From NCBI GenBank assembly GCA_025266875.1, contig JALLLT010000021.1, positions 372,001 to 436,000 of the forward strand: a stretch of 64,000 bases of DNA, read 5' to 3'. This DNA comes from Fennellomyces sp. T-0311 (lineage: Eukaryota; Mucoromycota; Mucoromycetes; Mucorales; Lichtheimiaceae). Positions 24,722-36,136 of the stretch are shown here, piece after piece; within the stretch, counting starts at the first letter, position 1, and every line of letters begins with the position of its first letter. The notes below the pieces were generated by a model. That model ran no database searches. It saw only the letters and a list, made by a program, of their open reading frames with translations, and had not been told where the DNA came from. The position numbers were made by a program, and so were the translations under genes.

Positions 24722-26828
24722 TTAGACAAAGTTAAAGTAAATAAAAGACAAGGCAACAGCCCAGCATGTAGAGAAAACGGCTGTTGTAGAAGCGGATGAT
24801 GGTGCTCCGCCATTAGGAGACACGACATTACCACCGTTGCTACCGGGTTTGTCGCTAATATTACCCTGGGCATCCATGTAGCGACCTTGAGTGTAGGCAG
24901 GCAATGCTGGGACATCGTCATTGTCTTGGAAGTTAAGCTGCTGGCATACGGCAGCAGAACGCTTGGTAATATACTCGAGTATACCAGGCTGACCCTTGGT
25001 CGTTGTGTTCAAGTTGGATGCGAAGTCAGCAGCAGTCCAATTGCTTGTCTGGCCGGGAGAATGTGGCTGAAGTCCACGGTCCCATTCCATGTCCTCCTTA
25101 AGCATACTGGCCCAGGCTTGAAGACGGGGTTCCATAATGCTAGGCTTAAAGAATCGTTTGATAATGGTCTTGAGCGTGTTTTCGAATTGACTCTTCCAAT
25201 AAGGCGAAGCAAGCAATTTGTCAACCAAAGGACGTGACGCGTTAGGTCGACCATATTGATCGTAAGACACAGTCATTAATGTCTCATCGGGCGCGTTGTT
25301 TCCAAAAGTCTCGTCAAAATCGTACGTGATCAAGGTCCATTGCTTGGACTGCAAATCTTGGTTGAGATAATAATTGCTAGCCTATTTAGTGAAAAAAAAA
25401 CGTCAGTAAACTAGTCCCTGAATAAGCCAAAGAACTGGGCTTGCTACCTGGTACCAGAAGCCATCCCATGATCCTGAAAGGAAACTGAAAGCCATATGGA
25501 TCAAAGTGTGCTGCGGATCAATGATTTTGTTGTAATCACCAGGATGCTGAGCATCAGTAGCTTGCTGCGGATTGATCGCAGCAAGGTCCCGCATGAAACC
25601 AATGAGTGGACCCAAAGAATTATTCTTTTGCAATGTCTTGTCTTCGCCCTTATCCTCGAGCTTATACAGATCCTCGCTGTAAAGAGTAATGTCATCACCC
25701 AAATACGCGAGATTCCCCTCTTGCTCAGGCGTCATGGCATTTCCTTTGTAAGTGGGACCTAAACGAGAGCAAGGCAGATAAGTAACCATTTCATTCCTTT
25801 GGCATCAGCCTCGTCGGGCTCCTTTTTTTTCCCGAACTTTACCAGTGAATTGGTATTGCCAATCACCAGCGTGAAGGACATTATCAATGAAGTGGGTCGA
25901 GGCATCATCAATCATGACGTAAAGACCAAAGGGTTGGTTATTGATGAATAAGCGGACCCAGCTCCCCGAGAGGGTTGCACCACCTGCAGCACCAAGACAA
26001 TCCATCAAAAGTTTTTCTCTCCTATAAAAAAAGGGGGTCTAAATTTAGGATCCGGCACATATGAGGAGTTAAACAAATATGTAACTCACGCCATGGTCAT
26101 GTCAGTCTCTTCTGCCCGAAGCTTGACTACAGTACGGCCATACAACAAATCTTTGGTTGTCTTGTTGCCAAACTTGTTTAGTTCGAGCTTGTACGACTGC
26201 TTGGCGAAATCTTTTGTCGATTGGCCACTAGTGGAGAAACCTGCACCCGTGAAGGAGTGCACTTCATTGCTAGCAATGTAGGTCACTTGGTCAATCTGAA
26301 TATCCTTGACATCGGCCTTGGGGTTCTTTAGCATAAGATCAAGTCCGGTAGTATTGGCAGTCTGTAAAATAACAGTGGCAACTTCATTTGATCGGTTCAT
26401 TCCCGTAAACAGAACTAAATATTCCAAATTAGTATCTTTCTTTTTTTAACTACCATGAATATATATTTACCTGGGTAAATGGGGTTAAATGCTTGGGGAA
26501 GATCGGGAACATCATAAACGGTTTGTGATCGACCAAAGAATTCATTTCCGGTCGAGGTAGCACCGCTCTTAAGTTTACGTTGAGTCGATTCGGGTTGGTT
26601 TTGCTGACCATCAGTTAGCACATATTGGTAGTTGTCGCCCGAAGGTGCAGTGCCAGTATACAGATATGGAGATTGCTGGCTACGTTCAAGGGGATACACT
26701 TGTCCTCCAACAGATACACCTACGCCTTGCTGCCCTTGAGGAAAAGCCACGACAGCATACTGGACATCTGCAGCAAATACAGTAGTGGCAGCGCATAGAA
26801 GCGCTAAAAGACAATGGGCTATGACCAT
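24722..26828 (-). CDS. CotH-family GPI-anchored surface protein, copy 2
   Basis: Tandem paralogue of the gene at 22249-24251. Five exons (26471-26828, 26090-26414, 25843-26021, 25448-25758, 24722-25381) close in frame at 610 residues. Exon 1 has the same length as in copy 1 (358 nt), and all shared intron positions and phases agree. Copy 2 has one extra intron (25759-25842) between QFTG and PTYKGN, where copy 1 is continuous. Motifs: signal peptide, LFTGMNRSNEVAT, TSGQSTKDFAKQSYKLELN, KLRAEETDMT, FINNQPFGLYVMIDD, DPQHTLIHMAFSFL and TLITYDFDETFG. The C-terminus is Gly/Asn/Ser-rich with a terminal hydrophobic segment, predicted GPI-anchored. A TATATATA stretch at 26897-26903 lies about 70 bases upstream of the start. 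Confidence 0.9.
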
Positions 26829-27622
26829 TTAGGAGACAGTGGAGGAAAAATGGGGAAAGGATAAAAAGAGGCTCAACTAGCGGGTAGGAGACGCCTTATA
26901 TATAGACACCAAAAGACAAGCTAAGCGCAATAATAGGTTACTGTCGTGAGGTGGCGTGCTTGCACGAGAGACTACGTGGGATGGGGGGGGGACATCTCAT
27001 CTGGGGTTGAGGCGAGACCATTTACAAAGGCGTGACATATATTTGAGATCCCCGGATGTTATCATATGCAGATCCTGAAGAAGAGTATGTACATGTACAT
27101 ATTGGTAATTTGTGATTCCAATCATTCTCTTCGCCCTGTGTACGTGGATACTCCCTCTGCCCTCATACTGCTCTTCCGTCACTACTCCTTTTTCTTCGCC
27201 CCTCCTTGTTCCCCTTCCCTCCTTATTTTTTTCTTCGAAGTAATCAAGGTGTGCTCTCGTTTACTGGTTTGCTCTTGAAACGCGTATGCAATAAACATAA
27301 AGTAAGTGGCTCATTGTACATTGGTTTACCATATATTGTTTGGTCGATCACTTTTGCTTATTTACGATTCATTAGGAGTGCTTGTGTGCGTTTCAACACG
27401 AAGATCGCCAACCACAAACTTAAAGTACAGAATGGCAATGCACAAGCCTATCTGTAACTTCGGATGTTATAAATCGCCACCCGTAAAGTAACAAATGTAG
27501 GGATAGCGCCTTATTTTATACTAGATTGTATATATGTTACAGGGTTCTGAAGTTTCTACGGCCACATATTATACACGCGAAAGGGAGAGGAAGGAGATGC
27601 ATTAAAATTGTCCGCGCTTTAC
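26829..27622. other. intergenic, no gene seen
   Basis: Promoter side of CotH copy 2 and 3' flank of the next minus-strand gene. It contains a run of nine G near 26983-26991 and a pyrimidine-rich tract at 27170-27235. No conserved frame. Confidence 0.45.
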
Positions 27623-30504
27623 TTATGCAGTTGAAACACGCTGCGCTTCTTGTTGTTTACTTTCATCCAGCGCTTTGACTTTGCGCTTAAGTTCCAAGAA
27701 CCACCCAACAGCCTCCACTCGCCGCATGTCCGAAATACCCGATCCACTCACTGTTTCAAAAATGATCTTGAGCGTGGCATTCCGCATTCCCGCAGTCATC
27801 GAGCGCTGTAGTACAAGCGATTCGACCTGGCTGAGTAACTGGCCGAAGAACGGACCGAGCGAAAGTGGCTTGAGCAGATCGATCAGAGCTGTGGTGTATT
27901 GCGAAAGTAACACGACATCCTTTTCCTTCACTGACAGTGCGTGGATTTTGTCCAGCAAGTAGTTGGCTGCCAACCAGGAAAGCGCGTCATCCATCATGCA
28001 GAGAGACTGGATCATCGTTGTGTACGCGAACCGGAGTTGCTGCAAGGTCATCGGCTCAGGGAAACTCTTATAGCAGGATAAGGAAATGAGATTACTTCCA
28101 GAGCAGTATTGACAAATTTACCTCAACTAGTAATGGAGCATATACACCCGTAAGCTCACGAGATACCTCCTTTTGTGCCGAAAACACAGCTAGCACTGCC
28201 GAATGCGCGCTTTCATACAGTTCCTTGTTCTCCGGTTTTTTCCATTTTAGTACTGGGTAGATGACCGGCAAAACATCCTTTTCCAGAACCTTGTCCTCGA
28301 TCTGGCCCATCACCTGCTCAATCAAATTGGTGAAGAATGTCAGTCGTGACAATTGCACAGATGATAGCAAGGAGATGGGGTGCGTGCGATCCGCAGTAAA
28401 CTGGGACGGTGCTAAAGGAGCAGTCAGTTGTCATTTCATCGCTCGAGCGCTATCCTCGGTTAAATACCGTATTCCCGATACGCCTTGGATAACAGGTTAT
28501 TGAGTTGGCATGCATTGTCTTCGTGCATCAGATATGCAACTGCGTTTGTTAAGGTATCTTGGTAAGCCTTGAAGCCTGATCCCGATCCAAGATGATCGGT
28601 GATAAAATGAAAGTTGGCATAGATTGAAACAATGTCCTGAGCTACAAAGTAACAGAATTAGCGTTTAGTCTACTCTGTATACCCCCCCTTCTTTGTCTGT
28701 GGGATCCGTACCTGCATATTGAACGTTCACAAGGCCTTTCCCATCGGGAATATCGGCAGCAACTGCTTTGAGTATCGCCGTAAATGAGAAGATCATCGTC
28801 TTGAAAACAACCCAAACAGCAGCATCCAAATCCGACATGATCTTTTTACTATCTATAGTGCATAGTATTTTAGGAGGCTGTGGCGTAAAAGACGTTATTT
28901 GTTTACCAACCTGCATTTAACGACGACTGTGAGTTGCTCGTCGTAAATCGATCCCAGTCAACAAAGATGTTGTATGAAAATCCAACAAGTCTATTATTGA
29001 GTTAGAGAGTCAACTCCTTAAATCGTTTCGTGTGCCTTACCTGTCCCAAGATGCCTGCACTATTTTAGCCATACTACCGTCACTATCCAAATTCAGCCCG
29101 GTAATAACAACTGCAGCAATTGCACGAGATATTCTGCCAATATCTTTATATACGGCTCCCTCTGTAGTCCTTTTCAGATCGTCCACACATTCTTGAGTTA
29201 CTTTAAGGTTTCGCACTACATTGCCATTCATGAATATATGTTCGCTCGTGAGTAGCGACGACATCAATATTCTTAATACGCTCTATAAAAAATCCTTGGT
29301 CAGACTAATTCGAGATATCGTAGCTTATATCAAACCTTATGATCCATATCATTGATAACATCAGACGACAAGTTCGGTAAACATTGTCCTGCGATATAGG
29401 CAATTATATCTATATTTGGATATTTCAGCGAGACATTCATGAAGCTATTACACAAGACTAATTAATATGTACCCTGATTTACCGCCAAGGACTGAGGGTG
29501 CTTGAACGATTGTGTTACTGCCGAGTCAAAACGCTTGACAAACGTCGTTTCCAATTGACTTTGCATGCTGCGAATCTTTTTTGACTTGTCCTGAGAGAAT
29601 TCAAGCATTCGACTAAAGGATGATAATTAGATACCCCATCAATCTACAATGGATGACTGGGAACATACACTACACCAGCAAGAATTGACAATCGTGCCAA
29701 TTGAACATCCAGTGGTTCCTTCTCATGCTCTGCTTCAACCAATGCAACAAGAGTTTCCATATCCGCATCAGCCTTTGTCTGCGGCTTCTGCTTCACCCGT
29801 ATATCCACGACATGCTGCATAGCTGCCATGGCTGCTGGTGCACCTCCGTAGGGTCGGTGCGGGATCAGCTTGACATATGCTGCAAGCAACCGTTCGCAAT
29901 GATCCGCTTCAAAAACATTGAGCAACGTCGTTTGTGCCAGGCAATGAGCTATTCCTGCATCCATCGTTTCGCCCATAGCCTGTGCAAGTTCTGGGTGTTT
30001 TGTATACTGTTCCAGCACACGAGTCATTGCTTGGATGATTTGCGTGTCGGAAAACTGCTCTGCCGCTGCTCCAGTGAGTGAGATCAAGCCAATCCAGGCT
30101 TCTTTTCGAATATTTAATGGCGTTTCCATTTCAACCAGTGCTTGTTGCATAGCACCGAGTACACGCGAGAGTTGAGGTTCTGCTGACTTGAGTGCTTCGG
30201 GTGCACCTGATAATCGTCGTACCCAGACTGTCCAAAGGTTGTATACATGTTCGTTGCGATCTTTCAGTGACAACAGCGCTTGAATGAGCTGAGGCGTAAA
30301 CCAAGAAAGTGGAAGGTGATCGCTGTATTTTGCAAGCTGCTCTACATGGTGTCGGATCTACCATCGACTTGAAGTTTAGTAACTTTGTGACAATTGTTAT
30401 AGTTGCAGTACCGATTCTTCCGACTGTGTCGAATATTGTAGAACAGCCGAGTAGCTGTCAGACAGAGTCTTTGCTAATTCTTTCAGATCCTTTCCTTCTG
30501 ACAT
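27623..30504 (-). CDS. large alpha-helical protein, possibly peroxin Pex8-like
   Basis: A long multi-exon gene. Exon 1 is 30412-30504 (MSEGKDLKELAKTL), exon 2 is 29669-30357, exon 3 is about 29483-29612, and further exons run down to the stop at 27623. Several are clear (about 29040-29270, 28920-28985, 28705-28855, 28515-28630, 28125-28410, 27623-28065). The protein is almost wholly helical and Leu/Ala-rich, like HEAT-type solenoids. Near the C-terminus it has ELYESAHSAVLAVFSAQ, then FPEPMTLQQLRFAY. That ESAHS block followed by a QLRFA block resembles, from memory, the C-terminal part of fungal Pex8, a peroxisomal import factor. It lacks an SKL-type ending (it ends RVSTA), so the assignment is tentative. 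The donor of exon 3 and some middle boundaries are uncertain. Confidence 0.6.
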
Positions 30505-31394
30505 TGGGAAGTGTGGGGAAGAAGAGTTAGTTTTGTCAGCATTATTAACTACGGTTATGAATTTAAAGTCCCTATTTCATGTGAGTGTGAGTGTGCTGGC
30601 GGACTCCAGCTTTAGGTGACGGTTCGCGGCGAGTCTGATGTTGGGTGCGCTTTTGGAGATGCTCGTATTGCACTTTCGTACGAACCTAATCAATATTAGG
30701 ATTTCTGCTATGCATCACTTTCGTGCCCCACAGGAGAGGCCCGAGTGGTGGAGGTCAGCATTCATTCGCTCTTTTTTTTTTCGAAAAGGGCACTGCTGTG
30801 CATCATGTTTCATGTCCCACAGTCAGTGCTACAGCGGTGGGTGCTGACGTTCATTCGCGTGCTTTATCCATCAATAATCTGACTGATACGTGTGGACCGG
30901 TAAGCATAATGGTCTTGTAAAAGTGTTTTCACTTCAGTTTGAGTAGGAATGCACATTTATTGGTAAGGGATCAAATGGTGACATCTTGCAGCCTATCCAA
31001 AAAGTCAGCACACTCATGTAAGTCTCTTGTTTCTATTCGCACTAAACTGGAAGGTCTGTACAGCTTAGTTAACCTGTGAGTCGCAAATGGCAGTGCGATG
31101 GATACGCTATCTACATGAACGGCTCCGCAATGAGAGATCTTGTGATGATAGGCTTAACGTAAAAGGTAAATCGAACCGGGCATTGCCATAGCATCCACTG
31201 TTCTCAATTGAAAAGTTTTAGCCATATGTCTCATGGAAAGAATTGAAAGGTGGTGCAAGGAATAAGATGTGTAATGTTTTGTACATTGATACTGATGACC
31301 TATATATACTACATACTTATAAAGAAGAGAACCGCTTGTGATGGATGACATTGATGGAGAGGGTAAAGTTCATGCGTTGATTATAAAGAATTGG
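30505..31394. other. intergenic, no gene seen
   Basis: Upstream of the Pex8-like gene and downstream of the broken orphan gene. A T-run at 30770-30780 and short frames without motifs. No gene found. Confidence 0.45.
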
Positions 31395-33472
31395 TTATAA
31401 CTTTTCCATGTCGGTATCAAGATTTGGTTCAGCAGCTTTTCGTTTCTTTGGGATCTCCTTTCGTGACCCATCGATAGCTGATGGTATAATCAACATTGTT
31501 GGCAGTGGAGCAACTGAGACATAATCGGATCTGTCTTGCGCTGAACCTTTGGCTGCAGTGACCACATCCATCATCGCCTTTACAACACCCTAGTAATGTT
31601 TATCGTGAACATGCGCGGGAAATGGTGCAGTAATGGAGCCACCGCGTTACCTTTATTTTAAGCACCACCTCCGGGAAACCAAGGTACTGTAATGGTGTGT
31701 CCATCTTGCAATCCCGTTTATCGTCATGCAGTATCTATATACTGTATTTATAGACGTAGCATGCGACAACTCATATGGCGCATGGTTGTATAAGGGATAT
31801 TAGACTTACGTATAGCTATAGATAGAAATCGTAGACTGTAGATCATAAACGCCTTAGCTATTACCCCTAGTATCTGACGTATATATATATAAGCAGGATT
31901 CTTGGTTACAGGGATCCTCATCGCTCATATTTTCATATAACCGGTTCCACCTTCGGGTCTCACTCGTAACATTGTCTGATCCACAGCAACGCACATGATT
32001 GTAAGTATACTGTGGTCTGCACTGTTACAAGTACATATCGTAGAACTCTGCAAGCGTCCCAGGCATATTACGACACTCTTTGATTCTTCACACAGGGCAC
32101 ACATATGCGTCTGGAGCGTCCATGACATACGCTGAAACTCGAAGGTCTGATTGAAAGGGAACGTTTTAAACAAGATTCATCAACCTGATGCAAAGCAATA
32201 AATAGGACCTACGTGTATGCACAAGACCAACGACTCTTAGCGAACGAATAGTGGCTTCATCATTTTGCACTTCGGCCGCCAGTCTGAGCATTATGTCTTT
32301 TAAAGTCTTGGGTAGCTTCAAAAATGTTTCGGTCAATTCCTTCTTCCCACTCCACCCTCATCTGCAAAGCCGCATTCGGATCCACCAAATTCCAAGCAGT
32401 TCTTTGTCAAAATAAGGTTGGGTTTCACTGCTGAAACTTTCGCTTTGATGGAGCCGTCCTTTGTGAGCCATTCTGCGATTGCTCGTGTGCTACCAGCCTG
32501 CGTTTGCTGATCGCTCCTAACAGTCGGAATAGATATTCTGATTAGGCTCTGATAGAAAAGCTGTGCTCCACGCTCTAGACCTACCGGAGTGTTTGGACCT
32601 GTATGTTTTGAAAAGCAGTATCGACACAGCGCCGAATCAACATGATCAAGTCCCGTTCGCCTCCAGAACTAGCAGTTTTCACCACGGTGCCCCATCGGTA
32701 AGCTGACAAGAGATCCAAAATGCTACATTTTGCCCAATTCAAATCGAATTCGTTTACAGGGTCGAAATGTGCATTGTCAGCAATATGCATAACTCGTCCG
32801 GCTCTTGCTATATTTAAAACACGGTATCAACAATCTTACACTTGAATTTGCATATCTGGCAAATACTAATCCTACCTTTCCTTCGAACTTCTTAGAAAAC
32901 TCGTTTACCCTATTGGGGAGTGTGGGTAGCGGTTGAAGCCGGTGTCCTTCAAGCGCTTGTATGGTATCACGAAACGCCTTCTGTATACGAGTATCTGTTA
33001 AGTTCAGGATCAAGCTATGAGCGGCACTAACAAAATCCAGTAAGCTTCAAAATGCAACGCCTGGCTGTCTCCGTACATACTGTTCGTTTAGCATATTGTC
33101 CGCGAAATCATAAAGCCTGTCCTCTACTGTCGTGCCATTCTCTATAGTCCACTTTTTATCGGCATCCGATTCCTCGTATTTCGTATGAAAGGCCTCCCTT
33201 TGGCTGTTACTGGGGAGTACGTCTAGAGTAAATAGGAGCAATAACTTTTATATTGCTTCAATATGTGCACAACCTTATTGCTACTCCTTGTTTTTGGCAC
33301 TCGTTTTCGATTGGGGGTTTGATGGCGAAGATGTTGGCCGGTCACAGATGGCTGTAGCCGATGCAGCTGAAGACTTGGCATTGGTTCGCTGACATATAAG
33401 CAGCTAACGTCCGGCCGGAAAAAACGTACACAAAGTTTGATTGCTTACATCTGCATGGAATCACAGCCATTT
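31395..33472 (-). pseudogene. broken gene of a Mucorales orphan family
   Basis: Reading the minus strand, several open segments follow each other in an order I know from an uncharacterised family expanded in Mucorales: MQNGCDSMQ (start near 33472), a basic Pro/Arg stretch, DADKKWTIENGTTVEDRL, AAHSLILNLTD, WAKCSILDLL, then CLEFGGSECGFADEGG, the signature KLPKTLKDIML (about 32290-32320), VMDAPDAYVC and finally GVVKAMMDVVTAAKGS ending DMEKL-stop at 31395. At least one single-base frameshift lies between CGFADEGG and KLPKTLKDIM (about 32345), and other joins do not close cleanly. The first intron (about 33381-33442) does close. It is called a pseudogene of unknown function; sequencing error at the frameshift cannot be excluded. 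Confidence 0.5.
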
Positions 33473-33599
33473 TGCATGAGCAAAAAACATTTGATAGCCA
33501 GACGATTAGATGATTATATCATTTGGCTTTTCAAAGCATTTGTTCTGTTATCCATGCTTGGAGGCTAGTAAAACAAGATTGATCAGTTATTTTTTAAGA

Positions 33600-34645
33600 A
33601 TTTTTCGGAGGTTAGATACCAACCTTGAATTAATTTTCGGTTTCAAGAACCATCATCTCCAACAGCTGCCACAGAATGGACAGCGTTTCGCTGGTGTTCA
33701 TCGTAGCGATATTTGCATTGAATGACTGTCTTTCTCCACGAAGACCAGAGGCCATTCGAATGCGCTGCAGCATACAGGTGGTACAGTCGATGTGCGCTTC
33801 ATACCGACATTCTCTTCTTCTTGGGCATTGGGCTTTGCCTTTGACTGGCCAGATGATTGTATTTTCTTAAACTGGCTCAGCCCTGAGACTGTTGTTCTCC
33901 TTATAAACCGCAAAGGCACCAAACATTACCAACATCGGCTTATGCCCAGTTTGGTTGACCACAGTGTCTGGGACATAATACATCCGTCTGGCGTGATGGT
34001 CTAAGTGACAGTACGATTCATGAAGAAATACTTCCGGTCGGATAGGCAGCTCATTACGATTCAGATTGCTCAAGCGTCTTTCCAGGTATGTCTTCCTGTA
34101 ATTGACGATGGCTTCGCTGTTATGAAGAATGGTTTGCCTTTTTTCCCGCCCCATAGACGTTCAGCAAGCTTCAAATCCTCTTGTATAACTAAGAGAGATG
34201 GCACATCAAATCCTTGATCCTCGATGCGATGCAGATACGCTTTGCTGTGGCTGGCTGGCCGGTCTTGGTTCATTCTACGATGAAATTTCGAATTTCAATG
34301 ACATACTCATCCGAGAGTACCTTCCTCAGGTGACCTAGCTTCTTACTTTCAACTGTCAAATTCATGCCATTAGAAAGGGTAATGATTTTTCCCGCCGTCG
34401 TGTCTTCAATGCCAACGAGGTCCTGCAACACCTTGCGGAGAGAGTCGTCGATACTGATGTTTCTGGGTCTTTGTGCTCGCTTATGTATCGATGAGTGATA
34501 ATAAATGAAGTCCATTTATTTTTGTAATGCGCGCTTGAGTGCATTTTAATTTGGGTGATGCCTTTGTATGCAACGAAATGTAGGTCGAACCGAAGCGACG
34601 CGTGTCAGGATTACGAAAATCGCAGTCTTAACGTAGAAAAATGAC
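33600..34645 (-). mobile_element. Tc1-like (DDE_3) transposase relic, copy 1
   Basis: Minus-strand fragments line up as a fungal Tc1-type transposase: a helix-turn-helix part (34270-34515, with LRKVLSDEYV), a linker (34070-34273, with PSLLVIQEDLKLAERLWGG) and, after a frameshift near 34150, the catalytic-domain start with LHNSEAIVNYRKTYLERRL, RPEVFLHESYCHLDHHA and GHKPMLVMFGAF (33867-34154). The first catalytic Asp position, normally in a FLDESY context, reads FLHESY here. More scraps reach about 33600 and the 3' half is missing. The left flank 34590-34645 shares an exact 20-base stretch with the relic at 58.2 kb. This is a dead element. Confidence 0.65.
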
Positions 34646-35114
34646 ATCACGTGGAAGCTCTATTAATGAGCACTTTTCGCACGCAATATATTGTATACAT
34701 TTTGCAGTAAGAATGTTCGTGCAGCCTCACAGGAACGGAGTAATGATAAACCTGGCCATGGCACACACAAGCAAAGGAGGTAACCCTCAAAGAGATTATT
34801 CAAATGCGAACGGTCAGTAGTGACACGATCAACGGACCGCTTGTTATGAAAAAAAAGATAACGGCATTGATGGACAGGATTTGCTGATAAAGACAAGATA
34901 TCTTTAATAAAGGCTTGGGAAATGAGGGGAAGAAAGCAGTATCAATTGAACCTTGTTTGCGCGGGCCGATAATGATGAAGTATGTTAAAGATAGACCGTA
35001 TCTTTCGAAATCCAACGTGAATGGACTCTTTGAATGTTTATATGTTGCATCGAAGCTCATTTCAGATAACAAGCGAGCTGCTTCCCGACCCGTCCAGACC
35101 TCTTTTTTTTCTCA
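34646..35114. other. intergenic, no gene seen
   Basis: AT-rich; overlapping frames of 77-90 codons on both strands without motifs. No element boundary could be identified beyond the Tc1 relic end. Confidence 0.4.
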
Positions 35115-36136
35115 TGAACACGGTACAATCAGAAACTAATAACAACGAAGACTGTCTTGTCAAGGCAGGTATTCTGGGGCGCGTTTACCAAACGTGGGTC
35201 GAGGACATTTTGACGGATGACGACCTGCTGGATCTGTTGCGCATTATGAAGCAAAACTTGCGAAAGAAGCCCGACATTGACCGAGTGGCCAAGTTATTTT
35301 TCTGTATATCGAATGCCCTGCGCGACACGATCGAGTTTTGCAAGCCCATGCATGATGATCGAATACTCTTCCGAAACCTGAATCATCAATTGGGCACGGT
35401 GGTTTTACCTTCAGGAGCACGAGTTCATGCTGTCCAACGTATGATCTTCCGCGCCTGCCGCATCTCCTCTCTCCCGTATCTTGATGAATTTATCTGCTTC
35501 TACCACCGATAGTACCTCTACCGAATCCTTTCGTCCATATACCCATTTTCATCAACAGCAACCACAACAACAGCCGCAATCACAACCCGAAGATCCGTTA
35601 CAAAGGTATCTCCATTTACATACCCTGTTGTCCAACGCGTTGGGCGGGAACACAGGCGAGGTTCTCATGGAACCCAGACAGCGCAGATTTTATTGCCAGG
35701 ATGGCCGAATAGCCCGCGAACCTGCTTTACTTCAACATTACACAGAACAAGGCGTTCTGACGCAAGCGCCTCTCATGCGAAAACGGAAGCGTCAGTTGCC
35801 AGATATGCATAATCCCTATGAACTCGCTAGCTTGCCTGCACCCGCCAAAACGCCGAGAACACCGCACCGTCACCGAGAATAAGAACAAAGATGTAAGCAG
35901 GGATTGTATTTTGTTGACAGTGAAACTAAAGAAAAAGGGGTGTACGTATATCAAGCAGGAGATGATATCATCAGTCGAATGAGAAGCATCACATTATCCG
36001 ATCTGGGTCAAAAAACGCAACGATTGCCGGAAGACTTTGTACTGGCGATCGAACCGGAAGAAGCAGTGGATCTTCTGGGACCGTCGTTACGCTGTAACAA
36101 AATCCCTTTACCGTTTGGTTTCTCTTTTGGTATCAC
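35115..36136 (+). pseudogene. interrupted gene of unknown function
   Basis: Three open stretches follow each other. The first (35115-35510) encodes a helical acidic/basic region with LLDLLRIMKQNLRKKPDIDR and ALRDTIEFCKPMHDD. The second (about 35515-35879) is one frame off and encodes a Gln/Pro-rich segment, then QRRFYCQDGRIAREPALLQH and the basic RKRKRQ. The third (35883-36136) is in the same frame as the second but behind a TAA at 35880, with YFVDSETKEKGVYVYQAGDD. A 37-nt intron (35478-35515 region) could repair the frame change, since a 33-nt intron exists elsewhere in this window; nothing repairs the TAA. It is either a decayed gene or a gene with sequence errors. I recognise no family. 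Confidence 0.4.
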
